Source: Hydractinia symbiolongicarpus
Taxonomy: Eukaryota; Cnidaria; Hydrozoa; Anthoathecata; Hydractiniidae
Direction: 5' to 3'
Length of the DNA stretch: 64,000 nt
NCBI RefSeq assembly: GCF_029227915.1
Contig: NC_079876.1
Span: 3,598,001 to 3,662,000, forward strand
The first letter of the stretch is position 1. Each line of letters begins with the position of its first letter. Below the pieces are notes generated by a model. That model was given only the letters and a program-made list of their open reading frames with translations, made no database searches and was not told the DNA's origin. The translations under genes and the position numbers were made by a program. Positions 38,218-52,240 of the stretch are shown one piece after another.

Positions 38218-38891
38218 GCGCTACCACAGTGCCCAGTGTAATCGCTGAGTTCCGGCAATCATGTCAAATTAAGAGGAATGTTACTTTTTGGAGTTCAATT
38301 GTCTCACTTATAATATTTATCAGGTCACAGCCCAAAATCAGTTCAATAAAGTCCCACAGTCAATTGTTTCACTGTTAAAAGCGATACAACCTAGTAATAC
38401 CGGAAAGATATCACGAATAACATGTTGGTACGAATTTGTGACTCAACCGTTGTAACACAAACGAATTGATACTGTTAGAAAGTCAATGAAATGTAGTTTT
38501 TGAAACTGTCTCTATTTCTTCAGCGCGGGATAATGGCTAGGATTTTTAAATGAAGCGCTACCACAGCGCCCAGTGTAATCGCTGAGTTCCGGCAATCATG
38601 TCAAATTAAGATGAATGTTATTTCTTGGAGTCCAATTGTCTCATTTATCACATTTATAAGGTCACAGCCCAAAATCAGTTCAATAAAGTCCCACAGTCAA
38701 TTGTTTCACTGTTGAAAGCAATACAGCCTAGTAATACCGGAAAGATATCACGAATAACATGTTGGTACGAATTTGTGACTCAACCGTTGTAACACAAACG
38801 AATTGATACTGTTAGAAAGTCAATGAAATGTAGTTTTTGAAACTGTCTCTATTTCTTCAGCGCGGGATAATGGCTAGGATTTTTAAATGAA
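38218..38891 (+). repeat. Two D36 monomers in tandem (337 + 337 bp)
   Basis: Both end in GATAATGGCTAGGATTTTTAAATG and both carry GAATAACATG with GAATTTGTGAC. In the second, GTTGAAAGCAATACAGCC marks private substitutions. This is the only place where two D36 copies are adjacent. Confidence 0.87.
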
Positions 38892-40721
38892 GCGCTACCA
38901 CAGCGCCCAGTGTAATCGCTGAGTTCCGGCAATCATGTCAAATTAAGATAAATGTTATTTCTTGGAGTACAATTGTCTCATTTATCACATTTATCAGGTC
39001 ACAGTCCAAAGTTAGTTCAATTAAGTCCAACATTCAATCGTTTCATTGTTAAAAGCAATGCAACCTATTAATATGAGAAAAATATCGCTAAATACATGTT
39101 GGTACGAATATGTGACTCAACCGTTGTAACTCAAACGGATTGATACTGTTAGAAAGTCAATGAATTGTAGTTTTTGAAACTGTCGCTATTTCTTCAGTGC
39201 GCGATAACGGTTAGGATTGGTCCCACAGTAAAGAATGACTTATTTATCTAAACTCTTAAATGAAGCGCTACCACATCGCCCAGTGTAATCGCTGAGTTCC
39301 GCCAATCATGTCAAATTAAGATGAATGTTATTTCTTGGAGTCCAATTGTCTCATGTATCACATTTATAAGGTCACAGCCCAAAATCAGTTCAATAAAGTC
39401 CCACAGTCAATCGTTTCACTGTTAAAAGCGATACAACCTAGTAATACCGGAAAGATATCACGAAATACATGTTGGTACGAATATGTGACTCAACCGTTGT
39501 AACACAAACGGATTGATACTGTTAGATAGTCAATGAAATGTAGTTTTTGAAACTGTCTCTATTTCTTCAGCGCGGGATAACGGCTAGGATTGGTCCTACA
39601 GTAAAAAATGACTTATTCATCAAAATTTTTAAATGAAGCGCTACCACAGAGCCCAGTGTAATCGCTGAGTTCCGGCAATCATGTCAAATTAAGAAGAATG
39701 TTACTTTTTGGAGTTCACTTGTCTCACTTATAATATTTATCAGGTCACAGTCCAGAGTTAGTTTAATTAAGTCCCACAGTCAGTCGTTTCATTGTTAAAA
39801 GCGATGCAACCTAGTAATATCAGAAAAATATCGCTAAATACATGTTGGTACGAATATGTGACTCAACTGTTGTAACTCAAACGGATTGATACTGTTAGAA
39901 AGTCAATGAATTGTAGTTTTTTGAAACTGTCGCTATTTCTTCAGCGCGCGATAACGGCTAGGATTGGTCCCACGGTAAAGAATGACATATTTATCTAAAT
40001 TTGTAAATGAAGCGCTACCACAGCGCCCAGTGTAATCGCTGAGGTGTGGCAATCATGTCAAATTAAGATGAATGTTATTTCTTGGAGTCCAATTGTCTCA
40101 TTTATCACATTTATAAGGTCAGAGCCCAAAATCAGTTCAATAAAGTCCCACAGTCAATTGTTTCACTGTTAAAAGCGATACAACCTAGTAATACCGGAAA
40201 GATATCACGAATAACATGTTGGTACGAATTTGTGACTCAACCGTTGTAACACAAACGAATTGATACTGTTAGAAAGTCAATGAAATGTAGTTTTTGAAAC
40301 TGTCTCTATTTCTTCAGCGCGGGATAATGGCTAGGATTTTTAAATGAAGCGCTACCACAGCGCCCAGTGTAATCGCTGAGTTCCGGCAATCATGTCAAAT
40401 TAAGATGAATGTTATTTCTTGGAGTACAATTGTCTCATTTATCACATTTATCAGGTCACAGTCCAAAGTTAGTTCAATTAAGTCCAACATTCAATCGTTT
40501 CACTGTTAAAAGCGATGCAACCTAGTAATAATAGATAAATATCGCGAAATACATGTTGGTACGAATAAGTGACCCAACCATTGTAACTCAAACGGACAGA
40601 CACCCTTAGAACGTCAGTGAAATGTAGTTTTTGAAACTGTCTCTATTTCTTCAGCGCGGGATAAGGGCTAGGATTGGTCCCACAGTAAAAAATGACTTAT
40701 TCATCTAAAATTTTAAATGAA

Positions 40722-41467
40722 GCGCTACCACAGAGCCCAGTGTAATCGCTGAGTTCCGGCAATCATGTCAAATTAAGAAAAATGTTATTTCTTGGAGTCC
40801 AATTGTCTCACTTATAACATTTATAACGTCACTGTCCAAAATCAGTTCAATTTAGTCCCACAGTCAATCTTTTCATTGTTAAAAGCAATGCAACCTATTA
40901 ATATGAGAAAAATATCGCTAAATACATGTTGGTACGAATATGTGACTCAACCGTTGTAACTCAAACGGATTGATACTGTTAGAAAGTCAATGAATTGTAG
41001 TTTTTGAAACTGTCGCTATTTCTTCAGTGCACGATAACGGTTAGGATTGGTCCCACAGTAAAGAATGACTTATTTATCTAAACTCTTAAATGAAGCGCTA
41101 CCACATCGCCCAGTGTAATCGCTGAGTTCCGCCAATCATGTCAAATTAAGATGAATGTTATTTCTTGGAGTCCAATTGTCTCATTTATCACATTTATAAG
41201 GTCACAGCCCAAAATCAGTTCGATAAAGTCCCACAGTCAATCGTTTCACTGTTAAAAGCGATACAACCTAGTAATACCGGAAAGATATCACGAAATACAT
41301 GTTGGTACGAATATGTGACTTAACCGTTGTAACACAAACGGATTGATACTGTTAGATAGTCAATGAAATGTAGTTTTTGAAACTGTCTCTATTTCTTCAG
41401 CGCGGGATAACAGCTAGGATTGGTCCCACAGTAAAAAATGACTTATTTATCTAAATTTTTAAATGAA
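40722..41467 (+). repeat. 746 bp dimer duplication, copy 1
   Basis: Two full monomers (40722 with GAAAAATG and CACTGTCC; 41095 with CATCG and TTCCGCC). They repeat at 41468-42213. The monomer at 41468 begins AGTGCCC instead of AGAGCCC, so its 5' end comes from a neighbour type. Confidence 0.82.
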
Positions 41468-42213
41468 GCGCTACCACAGTGCCCAGTGTAATCGCTGAGT
41501 TCCGGCAATCATGTCAAATTAAGAAAAATGTTATTTCTTGGAGTCCAATTGTCTCACTTATAACATTTATAACGTCACTGTCCAAAATCAGTTCAATTTA
41601 GTCCCACAGTCAATCTTTTCATTGTTAACAGCAATGCAACCTATTAATATGAGAAAAATATCGCTAAATACATGTTGGTACGAATATGTGACTCAACCGT
41701 TGTAACTCAAACGGATTGATACTGTTAGAAAGTCAATGAATTGTAGTTTTTGAAACTGTCGCTATTTCTTCAGGGCGCGATAACGGTTAGGATTGGTCCC
41801 ACAGTAAAGAATGACTTATTTATCTAAACTCTTAAATGAAGCGCTACCACATCGCCCAGTGTAATCGCTGAGTTCCGCCAATCATGACAAATTGAGATGA
41901 ATGTTATTTCTTGGAGTCCAATTGTCTCATTTATCACATTTATAAGGTCACAGCCCAAAATCAGTTCAATAAAGTCCAACAGTCAATCGTTTCACTGTTA
42001 AAAGCGATACAACCTAGTAATACCGGAAAGATATCACGAAATACATGTTGGTACGAATATGTGACTCAACCGTTGTAACACAAACGGATTGATACTGTTA
42101 GATAGTCAATGAAATGTAGTTTTTGAAACTGTCTCTATTTCTTCAGCGCGGGATAACGGCTAGGATTGGTCCCACAGTAAAAAATGACTTATTCATCTAA
42201 ATTTTTAAATGAA
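41468..42213 (+). repeat. 746 bp dimer duplication, copy 2
   Basis: Anchors 41468 and 41841. Few differences from copy 1, for example TTAACAGCAATG for TTAAAAGCAATG and AATCATGACAAATTGAG for AATCATGTCAAATTAAG. Confidence 0.82.
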
Positions 42214-43706
42214 GCGATACCACAGTGCCCAGTGTAATCGCTGAGTTCCGGCAATCATGTCAAATTAAGAGGAATGTTACTTTTTGGAGTTCAATTGTCT
42301 CACTTATAATATTTATCAGGTCACAGTCCTGAGTTAGTTTAATTAAGTCCCACAGTCAGTCGTTTCATTGTTAAAAGCGATGCAATCTAGTAATATCAGA
42401 AAAATATCGCTAAATACATGTTGGTACGAATATGTGACCCAACCGTTGTAACTCAAACGAACTGACACCGTTAGAAAGTCAATGAAATGTAGTTTTTGAA
42501 ACTGTCGCTATTTCTTCAGCGCGCGATAAGGGCTAGGATTGGTTCCACGGTAAGGAATGACTTTTTTATCTTAATTTTTAAATGAAGCGCTACCAAAGCG
42601 CCCAGTGTAATCGCTGAGTTGCGGCAATCATGTCAAAATAAGATGAATGTTATTTCTTGGAGTCCAATTGTCTCCTTTATCACATTTATCAGGTGACAGT
42701 CCAAAGTTAGTTCAATTAAGTCCCATAGTCAATCGTTTCATAGTTAAAAGCGATCCAGCCTAGTAATATCAGAAAAATATCGCTAAATACATGTTGGTAC
42801 GAATATGTGACTCAACTGTTGTAACTCAAACGGATTGATACTGTTAGAAAGTCAACGAATTGTAGTTTTTTGAAACTGTCGCTATTTCTTCAGCGCGCAA
42901 TAACGGCTAGGATTGGTCCCACGGTAAAGAATGAATTATTTATCTAAATTTTTAAATGAAGCGCTACCACAGCGCCCAGTGTAATCGCTGAGGTGTGGCA
43001 ATCATGTCAAATTAAGATGAATGTTATTTCTTGGTGTCCAATTGTCTCCTTTATCACATATATCAGGTGACAGTCCGAAGTTAGTTCAATTAAGTCCCAT
43101 AGTCAATCGTTTCATAGTTAGAAGCGATGCAACCTAGTAATATCAGAAAAATATCGCTAAATACATGTTGGTACGAATATCTGACTCAACCGTTGTAACT
43201 CAAACGGATTGATACTGTTAGAAAGTCAATGAATTGCAGTTTTTGAAACTGTCGCTATTTATTCAGCGCGCGATGACGGTTAGGATTGGTCCCACAGTAA
43301 AGAATGACTTATTTATCTAAACTCTTAAATGAAGCGCTACCACAGCGCCCAGTGTAATCGCTGAGTTCCGGCAATCCTGTCAAATTAAGATGAATGTTAT
43401 TTCTTGGAGTCCAATTGTCTCATTTATCACATTTATAAGGTCACAGCCCAAAATCAGTTCAATAAAGTCCCACAGTCAATTGTTTCACTGTTAAAAGCGA
43501 TACAACCTAGTAATACCGGAAAGATATCACGAATAACATGTTGGTACGAATTTGTGACTCAACCGTTGTAACACAAACGAATTGATACTGTTAGAAAGTC
43601 AATGATTTGTAGTTTTTGAAACTGTCGCTATTTCTTCAGTGCGCGATAACGGTTAGGATTGGTCCCACAGTAAAGAATGACTTATTTATCTAAACTCTTA
43701 AATGAA
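41841..43706 (+). repeat. 1866 bp pentamer HOR, copy 1
   Basis: Anchors 41841, 42214, 42587, 42961 and 43334 (spacings 373, 373, 374, 373, 373) match 43707, 44080, 44453, 44827 and 45200. Types in order: TTCCGCC, AGTGCCC/GAGGAATG, CCAAAGCGCC, GAGGTGTGG, then a fifth monomer. The first four and the start of the fifth agree; the rest of the fifth differs between copies. This overlaps the 746 bp duplication. Confidence 0.87.
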
Positions 43707-45572
43707 GCGCTACCACATCGCCCAGTGTAATCGCTGAGTTCCGCCAATTATGTCAAATTAAGATGAATGTTATTTCTTGGAGTCCAATTGTCTCATTTAT
43801 CACATTTATAAGGTCACAGCCCAAAATCAGTTCAATAAAGTCCCACAGTCAATCGTTTCACTGTTAAAAGCGATACAACCTAGTAATACCGGAAAGATAT
43901 CACGAAATACATGTTGGAACGAATATGTGACTCAACCGTTGTAACACAAACGGATTGATACTGTTAGATAGTCAATGAAATGTAGTTTTTGAAACTGTCT
44001 CTATTTCTTCAGCGCGGGATAACGGCTAGGATTGGTCCTACAGTAAAAAATGACTTATTCATCTAAATTTTTAAATGAAGCGCTACCACAGTGCCCAGTG
44101 TAATCGCTGAGTTCCGGCAATCATGTCAAATTAAGAGGAATGTTAATTTTTGGAGTTCAATTGTCTCACATATAATATTTATCAGGTCACAGTCCAGAGT
44201 TAGTTTAATTAAGTCCCACAGTCAGTCGTTTCATTGTTAAAAGCGATGCAATCTAGTAATATCAGAAAAATATCGCTAAATACATGTTGGTACGAATATG
44301 TGACCCAACCGTTGTAACTCAAACGAACTGACACCGTTAGAAAGTCAATGAAATGTAGTTTTTGAAACTGTCGCTATTTCTTCAGCGCGCGATAAGGGCT
44401 AGGATTGGTTCCACGGTAAAGAATGACTTATTTATCTTAATTTTTAAATGAAGCGCTACCAAAGCGCCCAGTGTAATCGCTGAGTTGCGGCAATCATGTC
44501 AAAATAAGATGAATGTTATTTCTTGGAGTCCAATTGTCTCCTTTATCACATTTATCAGGTGACAGTCCAAAGTTAGTTCAATTAAGTCCCATAGTCATTC
44601 GTTTCATAGTTAAAAGCGATCCAACCTAGTAATATCAGAAAAATATCGCTAAATACATGTTGGTACGAATATGTGACTCAACTGTTGTAACTCAAACGGA
44701 TTGATACTGTTAGAAAGTCAATGAATTGTAGTTTTTTGAAACTGTCGCTATTTTTTCAGCGCGCAATAACGGCTAGGATTTGTCCCACGGTAAAAAATGA
44801 CTTATTTATCTAAATTTTTAAATGAAGCGCTACCACAGCGCCCAGTGTAATCGCTGAGGTGTGGCAATCATGTCAAATTAAGATGAATGTTATTTCTTGG
44901 AGTCCAATTGTCTCCTTTATCACATATATCAGGTGACAGTCCAAAGTTAGTTCAATTAAGTCCCATAGTCAATCGTTTCATAGTTAGAAGCGATGCAACC
45001 TAGTAATATCAGAAAAATATCGCTAAATACATGTTGGTTCGATTATCTGACTCAACCGTTGTAACTCAAACGGATTGATACTGTTAGAAAGTCAATGAAT
45101 TGCAGTTTTTGAAACTGTCGCTATTTATTCAGCGCGCGATGACAGTTAGGGTTGGTCCCACAGTAAAGAATGACTTATTTATCTAAACTCTTAAATGAAG
45201 CGCTACCACAGCGCCCAGTGTAATCGCTGAGTTCCGGCAATCATGTCAAATTAAGATGAATGTTATTTCTTGGAGTACAATTGTCTCATTTATCACATTT
45301 ATCAGGTCGCAGTCCAAAGTTAGTTCAATTAAGTCCAACATTCAATCGTTTCACTGTTAAAAGCGATGCAACCTAGTAATAACAGATAAATATCGTGAAA
45401 TACATGTTGGTACGAATATGTGACCCAACCATTGTAACTCAAACGGACCGACACCCTTAGAACGTCAATGAAATGTAGTTTTTGAAACTGTCTCTATTTC
45501 TTCAGCGCGGGATAAGGGCTAGGATTGGTCCCACAGTAAAAAATGACTTATTCATCTAAAATTTTAAATGAA
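43707..45572 (+). repeat. 1866 bp pentamer HOR, copy 2
   Basis: Same spacings as copy 1, including the 374 bp monomer. The fifth monomer (45200) has GAGTACAATTG and belongs with 40349 and 47029. Part of this unit (43707-44740) recurs from 45946 at an offset of 2239 bp, six monomers, so the register grew by one monomer in the next round. Confidence 0.85.
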
Positions 45573-48500
45573 GCGCTACCACAGAGCCCAGTGTAATCGC
45601 TGAGTTCCGGCAATCATGTCAAATTAAGAAAAATGTTATTTCTTGGAGTCCAATTGTCTTACTTATAACATTTATAACGTCACTGTCCAAAATCAGTTCA
45701 ATTTAGTCCCACAGTCAATCTTTTCATTGTTAAAAGCAATGCAACCTATTAATATGAGAAAAATATCGCTAAATACATGTTGGTACGAATATGTGACTCA
45801 ACCGTTGTAACTCAAACGGATTGATACTGTTAGAAAGTCAATGAATTATAGTTTTTGAAACTGTCGCTATTTCTTCAGTGCGCGATAACGGTTAGGATTG
45901 GTCCCACAGTAAAGAATGACTTATTTATCTAAACACTTAAATGAAGCGCTACCACATCGCCCAGTGTAATCGCTGAGTTCCGCCAATCATGTCAAATTAA
46001 GATGAATGTTATTTCTTGGAGTCCAATTGTCTCATTTATCACATTTATAAGGTCACAGCCTAAAATCAGTTCAATAATGTCCCACAGTCAATCGTTTCAC
46101 TGTTAAAAGCGATACAACCTAGTAATACCGGAAAGATATCACGAAATACATGTTGGTACGAATATGTGACTCAACCGTTGTAACACAAACGGATTGATAC
46201 TGTTAGATAGTCAATGAAATGTAGTTTTTGAAACTGTCTCTATTTCTTCGGCGCGGGATAACGGCTAGGATTGGTCCCACAGTAAAAAATGACTTATTCA
46301 TCTAAATTTTTAAATGAAGCGCTACCGCAGTGCCCAGTGTAATCGCTGAGTTCCGGCAATCATGTCAAATTAAGAGGAATGTTACTTTTTGGAGTTCAAT
46401 TGTCTCACTTATAATATTTATCAGGTCACAGTCCAGAGTTAGTTTAATTAAGTCCCACAGTCAGTCGTTTCATTGTTAAAAGCGATGCAATCTAGTAATA
46501 TCAGAAAAATATCGCTAAATACATATTGGTACGAATATGTGACCCAACCGTTGTAACTCAAACGAACTGACACCGTTAGAACGTCAATGAAATGTAGTTT
46601 TTGAAACTGTCGCTATTTCTTCAGCGCGCGATAAGGGCTAGGATTGGTTCCACGGTAAAGAATGACTTATTTATCTTATTTTTTAAATGAAGCGCTAACA
46701 AAGCGCCCAGTGTAATCGCTGAGTTGCGGCAATCATGTCAAAATAAGATGAATGTTATTTCTTGGAGTCCAATTGTCTCCTTTATCACATTTATCAGGTA
46801 ACAGTCCAAAGTTAGTTCAATTAAGTCCCATAGTCAATCGTTTCATAGTTAAAAACGATCCAACCTAGTAATATCAGAAAAATATCGCTAAATACATGTT
46901 GGTACGAATATGTGACTCAACTGTTGTAACTCAAACGGATTGATACTGTTAGAAAGTCAATGAAATGTAGTTTTTGAAACTGTCTCTATTTCCTCAGCGC
47001 GGGATAATGGCTAGGATTTTTAAATGAAGCGCTACCACAGCGCCCAGTGTAATCGCTGAGTTCCGGCAATCATGTCAAATTAAGATGAATGTTATTTCTT
47101 GGAGTACAATTGTCTCATTTATCACATTTATCAGGTCACAGTCCAAACTTAGTTCAATTAAGTCCAACATTCAATCGTTTCACTGTTAAAAGCGATGCAA
47201 CCTAGTAATAACAGATAAATATCGCGAAATACATGTTGGTACGAATATGTGACCCAACCGTTGTAACTCAAACGAACTGACACCGTTAGAAAGTCAATGA
47301 GATGTAGTTTTTGAAACTGTCGCTATTTCTTCAGCGCGCGATAAGGGCTAGGATTGGTTCCACGGTAAAGAATGAGTTATTTATCTTAATTTTTAAATGA
47401 AGCGCTACCAAAGCGTCCAGTGTAATCGCTGAGTTGGGCAATCATGTCAAAATAAGATGAATGTTATTTCTTGGAGTCCAATTTTCTCCTTTATCACATT
47501 TATCAGGTGACAGTCCAAAGTTAGTTCAATTAAGTCCCATAGTCAATCGTTTCATAGTTAAAAGCGATCCAACCTAGTAATATCAGAAAAATATCGCTAA
47601 ATACATGTTGGTACGAATATGTGACTCAACCGTTGTAACACAAACGGATTGATACTGTTAGATAGTCAATGAAATGTAGTTTTTGAAACTGTCTCTATTT
47701 CTTCAGCGCGGGATAACGGCTAGGATTGGTCCCACAGTAAAAAATGACTTATTCATCTAAATTTTTAAATGAAGCGCTACCACAGTGCCCAGTGTAATCG
47801 CTGAGTTCCGGCAATCATGTCAAATTAAGAGGAATGTTACTTTTTGGAGTTCAATTGTTTTACTTATAATATTTATCAGGTCACAGTCCAGAGTTAGTTT
47901 AATTAAGTCCCACAGTCAGTCGTTTCATTGTTAAAAGCGATGCAATCTAGTAATATCAGAAAAATATCGCTAAATATATGTTGGTACGAATATGTGACCC
48001 AACCGATGTAACTCAAACGAACTGACACCGTTAGAAAGTCAATGAAATGTAGTTTTTGAAACTGTCGCTATTTCTTCAGCGCGCGATAAGGGCTAGGATT
48101 GGTTCCACGGTAAAGAATGACTTATTTATCTTAATTTTTAAATGAAGCGCTACCAAAGCGCCCAGTGTAATCGCTGAGTTGCGGCAATCATGTCAAAATA
48201 AGATGAATGTTATTTCTTGGATTCCAATTGTCTCCTTTATCACATTAATCAGGTGACAGTCCAAAGTTAGTTCAATTAAGTCCCATAGTCAATCGTTTCA
48301 TAGTTAAAAGCGATCCAACCTAGTAATATCAGAAAAATATCGCTAAATACATGTTGGTACGAATATGTGACTCAACTGTTGTAACTCAAACGGATTGATA
48401 CTGTTAGAAAGTCAATGAATTGTAGTTTTTTGAAACTGTCGCTATTTCTTCAGCGCGCGATAACGGTTAGGATTGGTCCCACAGTAAAGAATGACTTATT

Positions 48501-48893
48501 TATCTAAACTCTTAAATGAAGCGCTTCCACAGCGCCCAGTGTAATCGCTGAGTTCCGGCAATCATGTCAAATTAAGATGAATGTTATTTCTTGGAGTCCA
48601 ATTGTTTCATTTATCACATTTTTCAGGTCACAGTTCAAAGTTAGTTCAATTAAGTCCCCCATTGAAACGTTTCACTGTTAAAAGCGATGCAACCTAGTAA
48701 TATCAGATAAATATTGCTAAATACATGTTGGTAAGATTATTTGACCCAACCGTTGTAACTCAAACGGATTGATACTGTTAGAGAGTCAATGAAATGTAGT
48801 TTTTGAAACTGTCTCTATTTCTTCAGCGCGGGATAACGGCTAGGATTGGTCCCACAGTAAAAAATGACTTATTCATCTAAATTTTTAAATGAA

Positions 48894-49266
48894 GCGCTAC
48901 CACAGCGTCCAGTGTAATCGCTGAGTTGCGGCAATCATGTCAAATTAAGATGAATGTTATTTCTTGGAGTCCAATTGTCTCATTTATCACATTTATCAAG
49001 TCACAGTCCAAAGTTAGTTCAATTAAGTCCCACATTCAATCGTTTCACTGTTAAAAGCGATACAACATAGTAATATCGGAAAGATATCACGAAATACATG
49101 TTGGTACGAATATGTGATTCAACCGTTGTAACACAAACGGATTGATACTGTTAGAGAGTCAATCAAATGTAGTTTTTGAAACTGTCTCTATTTCTTCAGC
49201 GCGGGATAACGGCTAGGATTGGTCCCACAGTAAAAAATGACTTATTCATCTAAATTTTTAAATGAA
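48894..49266 (+). repeat. Single-monomer tandem duplication (373 bp), copy 1
   Basis: Base-by-base reading against 49267-49639 shows three differences: GTGATTCAACC/GTGACTCAACC, CACTGTTAAAAG/CACTTTTAAAAG and GTTAGAGAG/GTTGGAGAG. Both carry the rare GCGTCCAG, GTTGCGG and GTCAATCAAATG combination. This is the clearest case of a one-monomer duplication. Confidence 0.92.
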
Positions 49267-49639
49267 GCGCTACCACAGCGTCCAGTGTAATCGCTGAGTT
49301 GCGGCAATCATGTCAAATTAAGATGAATGTTATTTCTTGGAGTCCAATTGTCTCATTTATCACATTTATCAAGTCACAGTCCAAAGTTAGTTCAATTAAG
49401 TCCCACATTCAATCGTTTCACTTTTAAAAGCGATACAACATAGTAATATCGGAAAGATATCACGAAATACATGTTGGTACGAATATGTGACTCAACCGTT
49501 GTAACACAAACGGATTGATACTGTTGGAGAGTCAATCAAATGTAGTTTTTGAAACTGTCTCTATTTCTTCAGCGCGGGATAACGGCTAGGATTGGTCCCA
49601 CAGTAAAAAATGACTTATTCATCTAAATTTTTAAATGAA
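49267..49639 (+). repeat. Single-monomer tandem duplication (373 bp), copy 2
   Basis: About 99.2 percent identical to 48894-49266 by eye. The following monomer (49640) is of a different type. Confidence 0.92.
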
Positions 49640-49686
49640 GCGCTACCACAGCGCCCAGTGTAATCGCTGAGTTCCGGCAATCATGT

Positions 49687-52240
49687 CAAATTAAGAAGAA
49701 TGTTACTTCTTGGAGTTCAATTGTCTCACTTATAATATTTATCAGGTCACAGTCCAGAGTTAGTTTAGTTAAGTCCCACAGTCAGTCGTCTCACTGTTAA
49801 AAGCGATAAAACCTAGTAATACCGGAAATATATCACGAAATACATGTTGGTACGAATTTGTGACTCAACCGTTGTAACACAAACGAATTGATACTGTTAG
49901 AAAGTCAATGAAATTTAGTTTTTGAAACTGTCTCTATTTCTTCAGCGCGGGATAACGGCTAGGATTGGTCCCACAGTAAAAAATGACTTATTCATCTAAA
50001 TTTTTAAATGAAGCGCTACCACAGCGCCCAGTGTAATCGCTGAGTTTCGGCAATCATGTCAAATTAAGAAGAATGTTACTTCTTGGAGTTCAATTGTCTC
50101 ACTTATAATATTTATCAGGTCACAGTCCAGAGTTAGTTTAATTAAGTCCCACAGTCAGTCGTTTCATTGTTAAAAGCGATGCAATCCAGTAATATCAGAA
50201 AAATATCGCTAAATACATGTTGGTACGAATATGTGACCCAACCGTTGTAACTCAAACGAACTGACACCGTTAGAAAGTCAATGAAATGTAGTTTTTGAAA
50301 CTGCCGCTATTTCTTCAGCGCGCGATAACGGCTAGGATTGGTCCCACGGTAAAGAATGACTTATTTATCAAATTTTTAAATGAAGCGCTACCACAGCGCC
50401 CAGTGTAATCGCGGAGTTGCGGCAATCATGTCAAATTAAGATGAATGTTATTTCCTGGAATCCAATTGTCTCCTTTGTCACACTTATCAGGTGACAGTCC
50501 AAAGTTTGTTCAATTAAGTCCCATAGTCAATCGTTTCATAGTTAAAAGCGATGCAACCTAGTAATATCAGAAAAACATCGCTAAATACATGTTGGTACGA
50601 ATATGTGACTCAACTGTTGCAACTCAACCGGATTGATACTGTTAGAAAGTCAATGACTTGTAGTTTTTGAAACTGTCGCTATTTCTTCATTGCGCGATAA
50701 CGGTTAGGATTGGTCCCACAGTAAAGAATGACTTATTTATCTAAACTCTTAAATGAAGCGCTACCACAGCGCCCAGTGTAATCGCTGAGTTCCGGCAATC
50801 ATGTCAAATTAAAATGAATGTTATTTCTTGGAGTCCAATTGTCTCATTTATCACATTTATCAGGTCACACTCCAAAGTTAGTTCAATTAAGTCCAACATT
50901 CAATCGTTTCACTGTTAAAAGCGATGCAACCTAGTAATAACAGATAAATATCGCAAAAGACATGTTGGTACGAATGTGTGACACAACCGTTGCAACTCCA
51001 ACGCACTGACATGGTAGAAAGTCAGTGAAATGTAATATTTGAAACTGTCTCTGTTTCTTCAGCGCGGGATAACGGCTAGGATTGGTCCCACAGTAAAAAA
51101 TGACTTATTTATCTAAATTTTTAAATGAAGCGCTACCACAGGGACCAGTGTAATCCCTGAGTTACGGCAATCATGTCAAATTAGGAAGAATGTTATTACT
51201 TGGTGTCCAATTGTCTTACTTTTACATTTATCAGGTCACAGCCCATAATCAGTTCAATTAAGTCCCACAGTCAATAATTTCACTGTTAAAAGCGATACAA
51301 CATAGTAATACCGGAAAGATATCACGAAATACATGTTGGTACGGATATGTGACTCAACCGTTGTAACACAAACGGATTGATACTGTTAGAGAGTCAATGA
51401 AATGTAGTTTTTGAAACTGTCGCTATTTCTTCAGCGCGCGATAACGGCTAGGATTGGTCCCACGGTAAAAATGACTAATTTATCTAAATTTTTAAATGAA
51501 GCGCTACCACAGCGCCCAGTGTAATCGCTGAGGTGCGGCAATCATGTCAAATTAAGAAGAATGTTACTTCTTGGAGTTCAATTGTCTCACTTATAATATT
51601 TATCAGGTCATAGTCCAGAGTTAGTTTAATTAAGTCCCACAGTGAGTCGTTTCATTGTTAAAAGCGATGCAATCTAGTAATATCAGAAAAATATCGCTAA
51701 ATACATGTTGGTACGAATATGTGACTCAACCGTTGTAGCTCAAACGAACTGACACCGTTAGAAAGTCAATGAAATGTAGTTTTTGAAACTGTCGCTATTT
51801 CTTCTGCGCGCGATAACGGCTAGGATTGGTCCCACGGTAAAAATGACTAATTTATCTAAATTTTTAAATGAAGCGCTACCACAGCGCCCAGTGTAATCGC
51901 TGAGGTGCGGCAATCATGTCAAATTAAGATGAATGTTATTTCTTGGAGTCCAATTGTCTCCTTCATCACATATATCAGGTGACAGTCCAAAGTTAGTTCA
52001 ATTAAGTCCCATAGTCAATCGTTTCATAGTTAGAAGCGATGCAACCTAGTAATATCAGAAAAATATCGCTAAATACATGTTGGTACGAATATGTGACTCA
52101 ACTGTTGTAACTCAAACGGATTGATACTGTTAGAAAGTCAATGAATTGTAGTTTTTTGAAACTGTCGCTATTTCTTCAGCGCGCGATAACGGTTAGGATT
52201 GGTCCCACAGTAAAGAATGACTTATTTATCTAAACTCTTA
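49687..52240 (+). repeat. 2925 bp offset HOR, copy 1
   Basis: Anchors 50013, 50385, 50758, 51130, 51501 and 51873 reappear 2925-2926 bp later. Markers in order: GAAATTTAG, CTGCCGC with TTATCAAATTTTT, TTCATTGCGCG, CCAACGCACTGACATGG, CAGGGACC, and CTTCTGCGCGCG. Confidence 0.88.

Larger units (their letters stand above)
29601..48520 (+). repeat. Domain 4: full monomers with D36 derivatives
   Basis: Anchors: 29747, 30120, 30493, 30866, 31203, 31576, 31949, 32322, 32695, 33068, 33405, 33778, 34151, 34524, 34897, 35234, 35607, 35980, 36353, 36726, 37099, 37472, 37845, 38218, 38555, 38892, 39265, 39638, 40012, 40349, 40722, 41095, 41468, 41841, 42214, 42587, 42961, 43334, 43707, 44080, 44453, 44827, 45200, 45573, 45946, 46319, 46692, 47029, 47402, 47774, 48147. 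Spacing is 372-374 except after the seven D36 monomers (337). Local markers include TTCCGCCAATC, AGAGCCCAG, GAGGAATG and GAATAACATG. No gene, D60 or D147 form is present. Confidence 0.92.
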
